A stretch of 64,000 nt of DNA, taken from Kovacikia minuta CCNUW1. Its GTDB lineage: Bacteria; Cyanobacteriota; Cyanobacteriia; Leptolyngbyales; Leptolyngbyaceae. The stretch is from NCBI RefSeq assembly GCF_020091585.1, contig NZ_CP083582.1, positions 1,736,001 through 1,800,000 on the forward strand, given 5' to 3'. A program made the position numbers and the translations under genes. The notes under the pieces are model-generated. The model saw only the letters and a program-made list of their open reading frames with translations, did no database searches and was not told the DNA's origin. Positions 37,828 through 47,288 of the stretch are shown here, one piece after another; position 1 is the first letter of the stretch; every line of letters begins with the position of its first letter.

Positions 37828-38906
37828 ATGGTTCAAAATTTAAAATTTCCTCTCTATGAATGTCCCCCCCTACCTTCCCCCTTTTGGCTTCACGAATGGT
37901 TTGGCGATGACGCTTTACACTGCGTTGTGGGCGAGCCGTCATTGGGAGAAGACAACCGAGCATCCAGAGCCGCCCTATCAGACGCATATTTTTCAGGGGG
38001 CTGAGGGAGTTCCGATTTTTGGGACCATAGCAATTCCTGAAAGAGCAAAGGGGACGATCGTTGGCACCTACGGGATCACGGGCAGTCTGGAGAATCAGTG
38101 GTTCCTGAAATTGCTCGGTCGCAAGGCATTTGCTCAGGGCTATGCGGTAGTTTTGTTTGACTGGCGCGCCCACGGAAAAACGATCGAACTGTCTCCCACC
38201 CTGACCTCGGATGGTATTTATGAAGGCAAGGATTTTGTCCAGATTGCAGCGCAGGCAAAGACCCTGGGTTGCCCCGCGCCCTTCTGGTTTACTGCCTATT
38301 CCCTGGGTGGGCAACTGGCACTCTGGGGAATTAAAGCCGCCCAGACGATCGCCGACTGGGCACCCGATCTGGAATTGACTGCATCAGAGATTGGGGGAGG
38401 AGCAGTCATTTGCCCCACCTTAGAATCAACCCGTTCCCTGAATTTTCTGGTCAAAACCCCCCAGGGCAGATATCTGGAAAAGTCGATCGCCCGTCAGCTA
38501 CAGAAAATTGCCTGGAAGATTTATGAGCATCACCCTACTGCGATCGATCCCACTGTGATTGCACGGGTAAATAGCATCTGGTCCTTTGACCACGAACTGG
38601 TGGTTCAACAATTAGGCTTCTCATCGGTTGAGGCTTACTACGAAGCCTCCAGCGCTCTTTACTCAACTGCCAGAGCTGAAAAAATCAACGCTGATCCTTT
38701 ACGCTGCTGATGATCCAATGTTCGATCCCACGCTTGTTTCTGACTTGCAAGTGGTGGCTGCAAAAAATCCCGCGATCGATCTGGTCTTAACCCAGCACGG
38801 GGGTCACGTGGGTTATTTCAGTAGTAAAACAGGGCAACATCAAGCCAATGACCCCGATCCCTGGTGGGCATGGAACCGTATTTTAGATTGGGTCAAGCAG
38901 CAGTGA
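37828..38906 (+). pseudogene. YheT-like alpha/beta hydrolase, frameshifted
   Basis: The main frame (from ATG 37856) has GLAMTLYTALWASRHWEKT, the elbow TAYSLGGQLAL (Ser nucleophile) and ends wrongly at 38710. The final part (ADDPMFDP acid, QHGGHVGYF histidine) is in another frame to 38906. Deleting one A near 38664 joins them (YSLPELKKSTLILYAADD). A further extra C in the C7 run at 37865-37871 appears to cut off the true start at ATG 37828 (MVQNLKFPLYECPPYLPPFG). All catalytic residues survive, so the gene may be intact in the living cell. Confidence 0.8.
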
Positions 38907-38951
38907 TTGAAGGAAACAGCCCTTTAGAAACGTCTAAAGGGCTAAAGATGC

Positions 38952-39027
38952 GATCCCCCTAAGTCCCCCTTAATCAGGGGGACTTTAAGCCTGTTTCCCC
39001 CCTTTTTAAGGGAGGTTAGGGGGGATC
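38952..39027. repeat. Dispersed palindromic repeat (intact copy)
   Basis: Arms GATCCCCCTAAGTCCCCCTT and the near complement ending GGTTAGGGGGGATC. It belongs to the same class as the interrupted copy at 30938-31208. Confidence 0.8.
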
Positions 39028-39114
39028 TCTGAGTGTTGCATCTTACAGTCCATACCTTTTCAAACATCCTCTAACGGTTGTTTGTAAACATCGTCTTATT
39101 CCTTCTGGTAAAAG

Positions 39115-39342
39115 CTAAACGGGCATTTCCTGATAGCAGTAACTACAACGCCAGTAAAGCCCTCCTAAACGCACATGGCGGAGTAACATATCTGAACAGC
39201 AAGGGCAGGTATGCCGACTCACCATGTCATTTTCAATGGGTTGTCTCTCAACCCATCGACTGTAATGAGTGGTTAATAAAGCTGACAATCTTACGGAGTG
39301 TGCGCGTAGAGTTTCCATTGCAGCCCCCAAATCTGTTGTCAT
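39115..39342 (-). CDS. Zinc-ribbon protein, conserved in cyanobacteria
   Basis: 75 residues. The C-terminal half has a four-cysteine zinc ribbon: CPCC (46-49) and CSYC (66-69), within SRHTCPCCSDMLLRHVRLGG and YWRCSYCYQEM. The N-terminus is helical. The start may be the ATG at 39342 or the one at 39318 (METLRAH); neither has a strong ribosome site. The gene is divergent from the 39531 gene, so the 190-base AT-rich gap should hold both promoters. Function unknown. Confidence 0.75.
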   Translation of the reverse strand: MTTDLGAAMETLRAHSVRLSALLTTHYSRWVERQPIENDMVSRHTCPCCSDMLLRHVRLGGLYWRCSYCYQEMPV

Positions 39343-39530
39343 TTAAGTATAAATCACCTTGACAACAAAAAGCTTCTTTTGATAGAATCTGGCGCTTTTC
39401 GTGTGCTATACTTAATATTGAGTCAGTAGTTTGTCAAGAATTTTTTGAGGGATCGAAAACTCTCAATCAATAACTACTAGTCAGTGCGAGGGAAACTTGA
39501 CTCAATGATTTCTTTGATGAGGTAAATCAG

Positions 39531-39740
39531 TTGTCGAAAATTAAAGCGTTGGACATCCAGGTCGGCGATCGCATCATCGCCTACTGCAATAACAAGATGC
39601 AAATCTGTACAGTAAGGCTGATTGCGGATCTGGGGCAGGCCAATGTCACTTTGTCAGTCTGTACATCTGAGAAATATCGTAGTTCAGTCTCACGGGTCGT
39701 CCGGTTCCAGCGAGAGGCTCTGGTTGATTTAGTAAATTAA
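39531..39740 (+). CDS. Small conserved hypothetical protein upstream of groES
   Basis: 69 residues from a TTG, with GAGGT 7 bases before. The sequence ([20 protein letters not shown], then [17 protein letters not shown]) suggests a small beta-barrel. It lies 43 bases before groES on the same strand and probably shares its promoter. I recognise it only as a cyanobacterial hypothetical. Confidence 0.65.
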   Translation: MSKIKALDIQVGDRIIAYCNNKMQICTVRLIADLGQANVTLSVCTSEKYRSSVSRVVRFQREALVDLVN

Positions 39741-39783
39741 CGGCGCTAAATCAAGCGTTCAGTCCACTTATGGAGCATTTTAT

Positions 39784-40095
39784 ATGGCTGCTGTTTCTTT
39801 AAGCGTTAAAACGGTTCAACCCCTGAGCGATCGCGTCTTTATTAAGGTGAGCGCCCCCGAAGACAAAACAACGGGGGGAATTTTTCTACCCGACGGGGCG
39901 CAGGAGAAGCCCCAAATTGGAGCGATCGCTGCGATTGGTCGCGGCAAGACCAACAAAGATGGTTCGCGGCAAGATTTGGATGTCAAGATTGGCGATCAAG
40001 TTCTTTATTCAAAATACGCGGGTACAGAAATCAAACTGGGTGGCGAGGACTATGTCCTATTAGCTGAAAAAGACATTCTGGCGATCGTTGCCTGA
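39784..40095 (+). CDS. groES: Co-chaperonin GroES
   Basis: 103 residues, the normal cyanobacterial length. GroES opens and caps the GroEL cage. Family blocks are present: [12 protein letters not shown], the mobile loop [40 protein letters not shown] and [16 protein letters not shown]. The middle ([19 protein letters not shown]) is more divergent than in the usual groESL copy. GGAG lies 9 bases upstream. No groEL follows; a terminator-like hairpin and an unrelated gene do. No CIRCE element (TTAGCACTC inverted repeat) is seen upstream. Confidence 0.92.
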   Translation: MAAVSLSVKTVQPLSDRVFIKVSAPEDKTTGGIFLPDGAQEKPQIGAIAAIGRGKTNKDGSRQDLDVKIGDQVLYSKYAGTEIKLGGEDYVLLAEKDILAIVA

Positions 40096-40122
40096 TTTAC
40101 AACTTAAAAACCTGTACAACAG

Positions 40123-40161
40123 CCTTCTGGGAAACCGTTCCATCTAACGGGTTTTCAGAGG
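40123..40161 (+). terminator. Terminator-like hairpin after groES
   Basis: Arms CTTCTGGGAAACCGTT and AACGGGTTTTCAGAGG with one bulge, followed by TTTCTTAATT. It separates groES from the next gene, supporting monocistronic groES or a two-gene unit with 39531. Confidence 0.5.
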
Positions 40162-40368
40162 GTTTCTTAATTGATGGGTATTTTTAATCTGCTGCGATCC
40201 CCAAAAATTTTGCGATCCCAATTTTATACCGTAGTGTAAACTACACTCTTTCAAATGGGGTGTTCTTTAAGATCAAAGCGATCGTCCGATCCTTAATTCT
40301 CAATTCTCAATTCTTAATTCTCATTCCCCTGACACCTAATTCCCCATTAGCCATTGAAGAGTTGGAAT

Positions 40369-40806
40369 ATGAATGATCTTGCAGAACGGTATGTCCGGCT
40401 TTGTCGTGGATATGTGCAACTAGCAGAGAAGTTTCAGAAGCTAGATGTTGAGCATATGACCTTAAGAAGTAAAGTAATCCCGCTGTTGAAGTCCTTGAAA
40501 GCACAGCACAATCTGGTTGAACGGTTGCAGCAGGAAAAGGAAAATCTGGCAGCACAATTGCAGTTGACAACCCTGAAATACGAAGAACTAAAAGGATTGG
40601 AAGCGCTCCTCCAACCAGAGATGCAGGACTGTTTAATAGAGGCAGAAGAACAGCTTGCCCTGGTAGAAACTACGGTTACGGAAATGGACAGCGATCGCGA
40701 TCCGGACTTGAGTGAGGATGAAAAATTACTCCTGAATGAGTACCACAGTCATCCAGAAACATTCAGTTTGCTGATCAACACGGCTGCCGAACGTGCTGCG
40801 GCATAG
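40369..40806 (+). CDS. Coiled-coil hypothetical protein
   Basis: 145 residues. A helical N-terminus (RYVRLCRGYVQLAEKFQKLD) and a coiled coil (about 30-95, LVERLQQEKENLAAQLQLTT) are followed by an acidic C-terminal part. I start at ATG 40369 (MNDLAERY). The 3' end overlaps glgX, on the other strand, by 58 bases. Function unknown. Confidence 0.7.
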   Translation: MNDLAERYVRLCRGYVQLAEKFQKLDVEHMTLRSKVIPLLKSLKAQHNLVERLQQEKENLAAQLQLTTLKYEELKGLEALLQPEMQDCLIEAEEQLALVETTVTEMDSDRDPDLSEDEKLLLNEYHSHPETFSLLINTAAERAAA

Positions 40807-42851
40807 TAAAAGCCACCCCTGATCGGAGGCGCGGTTGTTTGATCACAAAAGTCCTCCGGACTGGGTAAGGATGTGTCCACAATCCGGTGCCAACTTTCTC
40901 CTTTTTGGGGGGGTGGCAGTTCAAACTTGCGTGCTTCCCAGTGGGCATTCAGGATAATGTGCAAATGCTCTCCCGCCTCTGGGTGAAGCAGGGTAAATGC
41001 CAAAAAGTGGGAATCCTGATTCCAGTTTGGTTCTCCCAGTTGGGTGCCATGCCACACAATATGGGGCTTGTTGGGAGCGTAATTGATCGCCAGGATGTGT
41101 TCCTGTTGAAAGATTTGCAGGGATTGGATGAAAGAGATTAATCCTTTGACAAAGCGCAACAAACCGCTGTTTTGTTTCACCCGATCCCAGTCGAACCAAC
41201 TCAGTTCACTATCCTGGCAATAGGCATTGTTATTACCCAACTGGGTGCGCCTGATCTCATCTCCCATTAACAGCATTGGTGTTCCCTGGGAGGTAAATAG
41301 GATCGTCAGAAAATTTTTGATTTGACGCTGGCGCAGACTTTCGATCGCTGGATCGTCTGTCCAGCCCTCAAAGCCACAGTTCCAACTGTAATTTCCATTC
41401 GCGCCATCCTGGTTATTTTCCCCATTGGCTTCGTTGTGTTTCTCGTTGTAGGAAACCAGATCATTCAGGGTGAAGCCATCATGGCAGGTAATGAAATTAA
41501 TACTGTGGTTGGCATTGCGATCGGGGCGTTGGTAGATATCGGGGCTTGCCATAATCCGGGATGCCACTGCTTTGACGATCCCACCATCGCTTTTGACAAA
41601 GCGACGCACATCATCCCGGTAGGGACCGTTCCATTCCGCGAACCGATCGCCCGCAAACGATCCCACCTGATACAGTCCCCCCGCATCCCAGGCTTCGGCA
41701 ATGATTTTGGTACTGGCAAGGACGGGGTCAGAATCGATCGCCCACAGCAGGGGTGGATATTTGTGCGGCACCCCCGACGAGTCGCGGGAAAGCGCGGATG
41801 CCAGGTCAAACCGGAAGCCGTCTACATGCATCTCAGAAACCCAGTAGCGCAAACATTCCAAGATGAGATGACTGGCGATCGCGCTGGTTTCAAAGGTGTT
41901 GCCGCACCCGCTGTAGTTGCGGTAAATTGCCGGATCATCCTCCAGCATGTAATAGTCCTGATTGCTCAAACCCCGGAAGGAAAGGGTCGGTCCCTGGTCG
42001 CTACCCTCAGCAGTATGGTTAAACACCACATCCAGGATCACCTCAATTCCCGCCCGGTGCAGTGCCTTCACCATGTCCCGAAACTCATCCACCACAGCCA
42101 GGGGGTTGCGGCGGGAACTGTAACCCGTGTGAGGTGCGAAGAAGGCGATCGTGCTGTAACCCCAGAAATTTTTTAACCCCGGTCGGGCATCATATTCATC
42201 AAACTGGTGTATGGGCATCAGTTCAACGGCGGTAATGCCCAATTCCTGAAGGTAGGGAATCTTTTCGATCAACCCGGCATAGGTGCCCCGCTTTTCTGGT
42301 GTCACCCCCGAATTTGGGTGGCGGGTGAATGCGGGCACATGCATTTCATAAATGATTGTTCGGGAATAGGGGATTTTGGGATGGATATCCTCTTCCCAAT
42401 TGTAGGCACTGGGGTCTACGACCACCCCTCTTAACGCCCTGGCACAGTTATCGCCTGGCAAACTGGCAGCCTGACGGCTGTAGTTCTCCCAATTGGCGAT
42501 CGCCCGTGCAAACGGATCAAGCAAAACTTTTTCGCCATCACACCGCAACCCCAGTTCCGGCTCAAACGGTCCATAGCCCCGGTAGGCATAGACCTGCCCA
42601 GCACCAATTCCTGGCACAAACACATGCCAGTAGTGATTTGTTTTGTTCTGTTTCGAGTCCAGGGTGATCACCCGATCGGGCTGGGGCGCATTGGGGTGAT
42701 CAAACAACAGCAAATCAATCCCGGTACAATCCCTGGAAAACACGCAGAAGTTAACCCCATGCTCCAGAACCGTTGCCCCCAGCGGATAACTCTGACCAGG
42801 AAGAATATGGGTAGTTCCAGGATTGGAGCGGGTAGAGATGACCATCGGCAA
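40749..42851 (-). CDS. glgX: Glycogen debranching enzyme GlgX
   Basis: 700 residues, normal for the family. It hydrolyses alpha-1,6 branches of phosphorylase-limit glycogen. An N-terminal CBM48 domain (about 15-110, GVNFCVFSRDCTGIDLLLFD) precedes the GH13 barrel. Catalytic blocks: DVVFNHT, VDGFRFDLASAL (Asp nucleophile), IIAEAWDAGG (Glu acid/base) and NFITCHDGFTLNDLVSYN. No other glycogen genes are adjacent; a second GH13 enzyme lies at 62034. Confidence 0.95.
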   Translation of the reverse strand: MPMVISTRSNPGTTHILPGQSYPLGATVLEHGVNFCVFSRDCTGIDLLLFDHPNAPQPDRVITLDSKQNKTNHYWHVFVPGIGAGQVYAYRGYGPFEPELGLRCDGEKVLLDPFARAIANWENYSRQAASLPGDNCARALRGVVVDPSAYNWEEDIHPKIPYSRTIIYEMHVPAFTRHPNSGVTPEKRGTYAGLIEKIPYLQELGITAVELMPIHQFDEYDARPGLKNFWGYSTIAFFAPHTGYSSRRNPLAVVDEFRDMVKALHRAGIEVILDVVFNHTAEGSDQGPTLSFRGLSNQDYYMLEDDPAIYRNYSGCGNTFETSAIASHLILECLRYWVSEMHVDGFRFDLASALSRDSSGVPHKYPPLLWAIDSDPVLASTKIIAEAWDAGGLYQVGSFAGDRFAEWNGPYRDDVRRFVKSDGGIVKAVASRIMASPDIYQRPDRNANHSINFITCHDGFTLNDLVSYNEKHNEANGENNQDGANGNYSWNCGFEGWTDDPAIESLRQRQIKNFLTILFTSQGTPMLLMGDEIRRTQLGNNNAYCQDSELSWFDWDRVKQNSGLLRFVKGLISFIQSLQIFQQEHILAINYAPNKPHIVWHGTQLGEPNWNQDSHFLAFTLLHPEAGEHLHIILNAHWEARKFELPPPQKGESWHRIVDTSLPSPEDFCDQTTAPPIRGGFYYAAARSAAVLISKLNVSG

Positions 42852-43086
42852 GGGTGACAGGAGAGCAGGGTGGGGAGTGCAGGAAGGGTTCAGGGTGTGG
42901 GGTGGACTTTAACCAGACAATCGTTACGGTAAGGTAAACGCTTTCCTAGACTACCCGAAAACAGGACACCATGAGACACCCGCCAAGGAGAAACCGAGGT
43001 AGTCCTATTCAGAAAAGGATAGAGATGAAGAAAGCGAGGCTGGGCAAGTCAGAGCGTAGGCAATGCCCCCACCCTACCCTCCGTTC

Positions 43087-44550
43087 TCACCGATCGCCCG
43101 ACGCCTGCTCGTGTCTAGAGAATTTGAATAGTTGTTCCAGTCTGGTTTGCACCCAATCCACAAAATGATAGTGATGCTCAGTCATACTCAACAGACCTAA
43201 ATCCTGGAGTTGTTGACGCAGTCGGATGTATTCCTCCTGTCCTTTAGATACCTCCTGAGAAAAGGTTTCTGCGAGTTTGGGGCAGGTGTGGAGGAGTTTT
43301 TCAAACTGAGCCTTGGGGATCACAAAGACATTCGTTTCCCCAACCGCCTGGGCATTTGCGATATAGTTCATTCCGAGCAAAATTGGAACCTCCCCTAAAA
43401 ATGCGCCTGCTTGATAGGTTCTCAAACGCTCGTTTAACCCAGCAGCGACAATTTCAATTTCGCCTGAAAGCACCACATAGACAGCTGTAGGAGCTTCTCC
43501 CTCATTCAAGAGGATTTCTGCATTTGACAATAGTTTGCGGTAGCCTGCCTCAATGACGTGGCGCAGGTGCAAATCGGAGATGTTCTGAAAGTAGGGAACC
43601 TGCTTCAGCATCTGCCGGATGGAAATGGGTTGGGATGGTGTTTTGATGGGTGCCATGTCGGCTGCTGTCCCGATCGCAGTGTCTATGAGCGACATGGGCG
43701 ATCGCTCCTCCAAATTTCGCAGCCATAACTCGCGTTGGGGAAAGGGAATCTGAATCCCTGCCTGCCGAAAGTTAGAGTCGATAATGTAGTTCAGCGAACT
43801 TTTGACGGAAATTCCCTCATCGATCCGGCTCACCCAGACCCATAGTTCAAACTCCAGCGAACTATCTCCAAATCCTTTGAAAATCACTTTCGGCGGTGGT
43901 TCATATAAAACAGCGGGTTCCATATAGGCGGAGTTGAGTAGGGTTTCAGTCACTAAAATGGGTTCGCTACTGTAGGCAACCCCAATCGTCAGGCGAATTT
44001 TGCCCGTGTAATTTTTGTAGCTCCAGTTCAACACCTCACTCCCCACCAGCTTGCTGTTCGGCACCACCACATCCCCACCGTCAAAGGTCTGGATAACGGT
44101 CGATCGCACCCCAATCTCTTTGATGTATCCCGATAGCCCATCAAATTCGACGTAATCCCCAACTTGCAGTTTGCCTTCCAGAAGTAGGGCTAAACCGCTG
44201 ACCACGTTTCTGGTCAGCTCCTGAAACCCAAACCCAATCCCAACCCCCAGCCCGCCCAGAACCACCGCCAATGACATAATGTTTAGCCCATTGACGGTCA
44301 GAACGATCAGGAATCCCAGTGCCCCCAGGCAATAGCTGATCAGGGTTGAAATGACCTCTCGGTTCCCCTGCTTAAACCTGAGTCGAACCAGGAGGTAATC
44401 CCTCAGCAGGCGTTTGCATACGCTGGTAAAAGTAGCCACCACAATCAGCGCCAGGAGCAGCTTCAGAATCCACAGCAAGGATATCTGTTCTTTACCCGCC
44501 TCAAGTAATGGAAAACTTAATAGCCGATGAATCAATTCCAGAAATGACAT
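43087..44550 (-). CDS. MscS-type mechanosensitive channel with cyclic-nucleotide-binding domain
   Basis: 487 residues. Membrane helices about 20-38, 62-80 and 85-120 precede the MscS pore region (GGLGVGIGFGFQELTRNVVS) and beta domain (LQVGDYVEFDGLSGYIKEIG). A C-terminal cNMP domain (about 325-445; VYVVLSGEIEIVAAG, GAFLGEVPILLG) has the phosphate-binding cassette layout, but the usual R-S-A is not clear. It likely opens under membrane tension and is tuned by a nucleotide or by the domain itself, as in the bCNG/MscS-like group. Confidence 0.9.
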   Translation of the reverse strand: MSFLELIHRLLSFPLLEAGKEQISLLWILKLLLALIVVATFTSVCKRLLRDYLLVRLRFKQGNREVISTLISYCLGALGFLIVLTVNGLNIMSLAVVLGGLGVGIGFGFQELTRNVVSGLALLLEGKLQVGDYVEFDGLSGYIKEIGVRSTVIQTFDGGDVVVPNSKLVGSEVLNWSYKNYTGKIRLTIGVAYSSEPILVTETLLNSAYMEPAVLYEPPPKVIFKGFGDSSLEFELWVWVSRIDEGISVKSSLNYIIDSNFRQAGIQIPFPQRELWLRNLEERSPMSLIDTAIGTAADMAPIKTPSQPISIRQMLKQVPYFQNISDLHLRHVIEAGYRKLLSNAEILLNEGEAPTAVYVVLSGEIEIVAAGLNERLRTYQAGAFLGEVPILLGMNYIANAQAVGETNVFVIPKAQFEKLLHTCPKLAETFSQEVSKGQEEYIRLRQQLQDLGLLSMTEHHYHFVDWVQTRLEQLFKFSRHEQASGDR

Positions 44551-45145
44551 AGGGTAACCGACTCAGATTGATGTGCCTAAGCGTAAACCAGGGGAGAGTG
44601 CTTCAACAAGCCGCAGGAAGTGGGAAGTATAGCAGTAGGGATGAAGGAGGAAGGATGAGGGATAAAGTCAAAGGTAGTAGCATCAAGGCTCCTGGGTTCG
44701 CTACTTGTCCTAACCTACCTAGGTACTGCTATAGCTCAGATCTGTTGTCTCCATCCCCTGGGATCAGTGGATCGGTGGATGGGAGTTGAGTGCAGGAAGC
44801 TCAGGCAAGTCGCAACCGCTGTCAGTCACCGATCGCTGCCCAAAGAAACACTCCTACACCCCTCACCCCTCACCCCTTCACCCAAAAATGTTACATAACT
44901 TAAAGCTGGCGTATTCCAAGGATTTTTAAGGCTATCCTAATTTTGTATCGTTCCATCGACACACCCACCCTGAACCTTGAAAACCGCATTATTCCGTCGA
45001 GGTGCGTCGATGGCTTGCCAGATAAGGATTCCAGCCCGAATTCACGAAGGCTTCTTGCGAAAAATAGAAGCTTATTGACAATGATTCGGAGGTGTGTCGA
45101 TTTGATCGCCCAATCCCGCTCCCGGTAAGCCATCCCAGACCACCC
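44551..45145 (+). other. Putative CRISPR leader and upstream gap
   Basis: No gene is supported. The first part holds short STRR-like sequence (near 44630-44660 and 44860-44885). The last about 220 bases, from ATAACTTAAAGC near 44895, are AT-richer and contain two related motifs, GAGGTGCGTCGAT (44999) and GAGGTGTGTCGAT (45090). Their position before the end of the array opposite the degenerate repeats makes this the likely leader. Confidence 0.5.
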
Positions 45146-46389
45146 CTTTCAAACCCTCTTCCCCGCAAGGGGACGGAAACCATCTTTAGGCTTCTCACTG
45201 TAAAGCTCAGCTACAACATAGCCTTTCAAACCCTCTTCCCCGCAAGGGGACGGAAACATGCAGATCAAAAGCCAACTGAAGGGCTTTTGAAAACCGTCTT
45301 TCAAACCCTCTTCCCCGCAAGGGGACGGAAACTATTCTGAGGTCTGGTTTGGTACTTAAAGCCAATTGAAAAGTTCTTTCAAACCCTCTTCCCCGCAAGG
45401 GGACGGAAACCAGGCTGTTAAGTGGACTATCGATCGCCTGTTTGATTTCAGCTTTCAAACCCTCTTCCCCGCAAGGGGACGGAAACGTGTTGGCGGACTT
45501 TGAAATTCGCGGTTTACCAGGCATTCTTTCAAACCCTCTTCCCCGCAAGGGGACGGAAACAAATAACTAAAGAACCAACGAAAAGTAATGATTGATGCCT
45601 TTCAAACCCTCTTCCCCGCAAGGGGACGGAAACATTGCGATGGGACTCCTTGGAGTCGGAGAGTTCCTGTTAGTCTTTCAAACCCTCTTCCCCGCAAGGG
45701 GACGGAAACTTGAAAAAGAAAAGGAGCGCCAGGAGGTGTTATGAAAGAACTTTCAAACCCTCTTCCCCGCAAGGGGACGGAAACCTTCTCCCCAACCTCG
45801 ATCATCCCCAATAAGTACTAATACTTTCAAACCCTCTTCCCCGCAAGGGGACGGAAACTCATTAATGCAATGCCCCGTTGCATCATGCTCTCGCGTCTGC
45901 CTTTCAAACCCTCTTCCCCGCAAGGGGACGGAAACAACAATGGACAGAAATTACCCGATAGGAAAATCCCCATCTTTCAAACCCTCTTCCCCGCAAGGGG
46001 ACGGAAACCCTGCCTACCAGAATGGCATGATCCGGTTCAGAGTAGACTTTCGAACCCTCTTCCCCGCAAGGGGACGGAAACTCGAAATCCGGCGTTTTAG
46101 AGACTTCAAAATACGCCTTGAAGCTTTCAAACCCTCTTCCCCGCAAGGGGACGGAAACACGTTCAGTGATCCAAAAACCTTGTTAACGAACTTCCACATC
46201 TTTCAATCTCTCTTCCCCGCAAGGGGACGGAAACCTCCTCCGGGTCATCATAGGGAATGCCATCGATCGTGATCACACTTTCAAACCCTCTTCCCCGCAA
46301 GGGGACGGAAACCGTAGGTGTAGAGAATGTCCCACGCTTCCCGGATAACGTCTGCTTTCAAACCCTCTTCCCCGCAAGGGGACGGAAAC
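45146..46389 (+). CRISPR. CRISPR array, 17 repeats and 16 spacers
   Basis: Repeats are 35 bases, beginning CTTTCAAACC and ending GGGGACGGAAAC, with an internal CCCCGCAAGGGG palindrome. Spacers are 38-43 bases, all different. Fifteen repeats are identical; repeat 13 (46047) has one change and repeat 15 (46200) two, near the right end. The ACGGAAAC ending fits a crRNA 5' handle of type III or I-D systems when read on the plus strand. No cas gene occurs anywhere in the window, so the processing machinery must act in trans. Confidence 0.97.
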
Positions 46390-46744
46390 TCTACGCACTT
46401 TAAAAACTGACCAAAGCTCTTTAGAATTATGAGTTAGCGGTGCGTTACGGCGATGCCTGACAGCACCCTACAGCTCATGCAAGATCAAGTATTGCCAGGT
46501 TAATCTATTCCAGGTTCGATTGTTTCGTGGCAAAAACAGCGGAACCATTGGGCGAGAAGCATTCTACAGGGCGACTGCTGGGACGAACCCAGTAATTGGG
46601 GCAGTCTTGGGCTGTGGCAGGGGAGGGGAAGAGGGGAAGACGATCGCTGATGTCCCGTCAGCGGCAACAGGCATCGATATTTCATGGAATTAATGCTGCA
46701 ACTCTTCCTCAGGTGTGTTCAGGCGGAAAAGGCGCATACCAGGG
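46390..46744. other. Region after the CRISPR array
   Basis: Contains a single-arm copy of the 33.8-kb hairpin repeat (46438-46470, GGTGCGTTACGGCG) and a short open stretch (about 46525-46690) reading GTIGREAFYRATAGTNPVIG, reminiscent of glycine-zipper proteins but without a start codon. I regard it as a possible remnant. Confidence 0.4.
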
Positions 46745-47050
46745 CTATAGGTTTTCGCGTCCCCGCAGGTAGTTAGCAACCAATATACGAAGCTCCTCTA
46801 GCCCTGCGGTAAAGTTAGTAAAGTTTTGGGCGATGAGTGCTTGTTGCGACCGGATTGCTGCCATTTCCTGATCATGCTGAGCGATCGCCTGATCGTGCTG
46901 GGCGAGTGCGCGCTCGTGTTCCGCAAGTGCCCGCTCACTCCGAGCCTGTCCTTCACGCAAAATCGCTCTGATCTCTGCCATCTCTTGGTCATGGCGAGCG
47001 ATGGCAGACTGATGGGCTGAGGCGATCTGAGTCAATTCTTCCGTGTTCAT
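46745..47050 (-). CDS. Coiled-coil protein, paralogue of the 18903 gene
   Basis: 101 residues from ATG 47050. The N-terminus NTEELTQIASAHQSAIARH and C-terminus TAGLEELRILVANYLRGREN match the 18903-19301 protein almost exactly. The core differs: repeats of HDQ/HER (EHERALAQHDQAIAQHDQEM) with a 7-residue period replace the HEQWKAE units. Helical throughout. It lies beside the CRISPR array, but nothing links the two functionally. The upstream frame extension to 47113 is not needed. Confidence 0.75.
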   Translation of the reverse strand: MNTEELTQIASAHQSAIARHDQEMAEIRAILREGQARSERALAEHERALAQHDQAIAQHDQEMAAIRSQQALIAQNFTNFTAGLEELRILVANYLRGRENL

Positions 47051-47288
47051 TGGGGATTCTCTGTCGAGCGATTTTAGGACTAAAAGTAGCATACCTTCTG
47101 CAACCGCCAACACTGGATTCAGGAAAGAAACGTCGGCGATAAAGGGTTCAGCGATATCAACTGTCCTGACCTTTATGGCGATAGTTCAGTTAAAGCTCAG
47201 CTACCACAGATTGCTTCACACGTTACGCTGAAAAGGCGATCGGGGCGATCGTTCTGGGAGAGAATTGAATCGCTGCCACAACCGTTTT

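Noticed and set aside
39343-39783. Possible CIRCE operator for groES
   Set aside because: I looked for TTAGCACTC and its complement and did not find them.
41322-42176. 284-codon plus-strand frame
   Set aside because: Antisense shadow of glgX, which has all catalytic motifs.
45207-46272. Several open frames on both strands within the CRISPR array
   Set aside because: They repeat the translated CRISPR unit (VSVPLRGRGFER-like) and are not genes.
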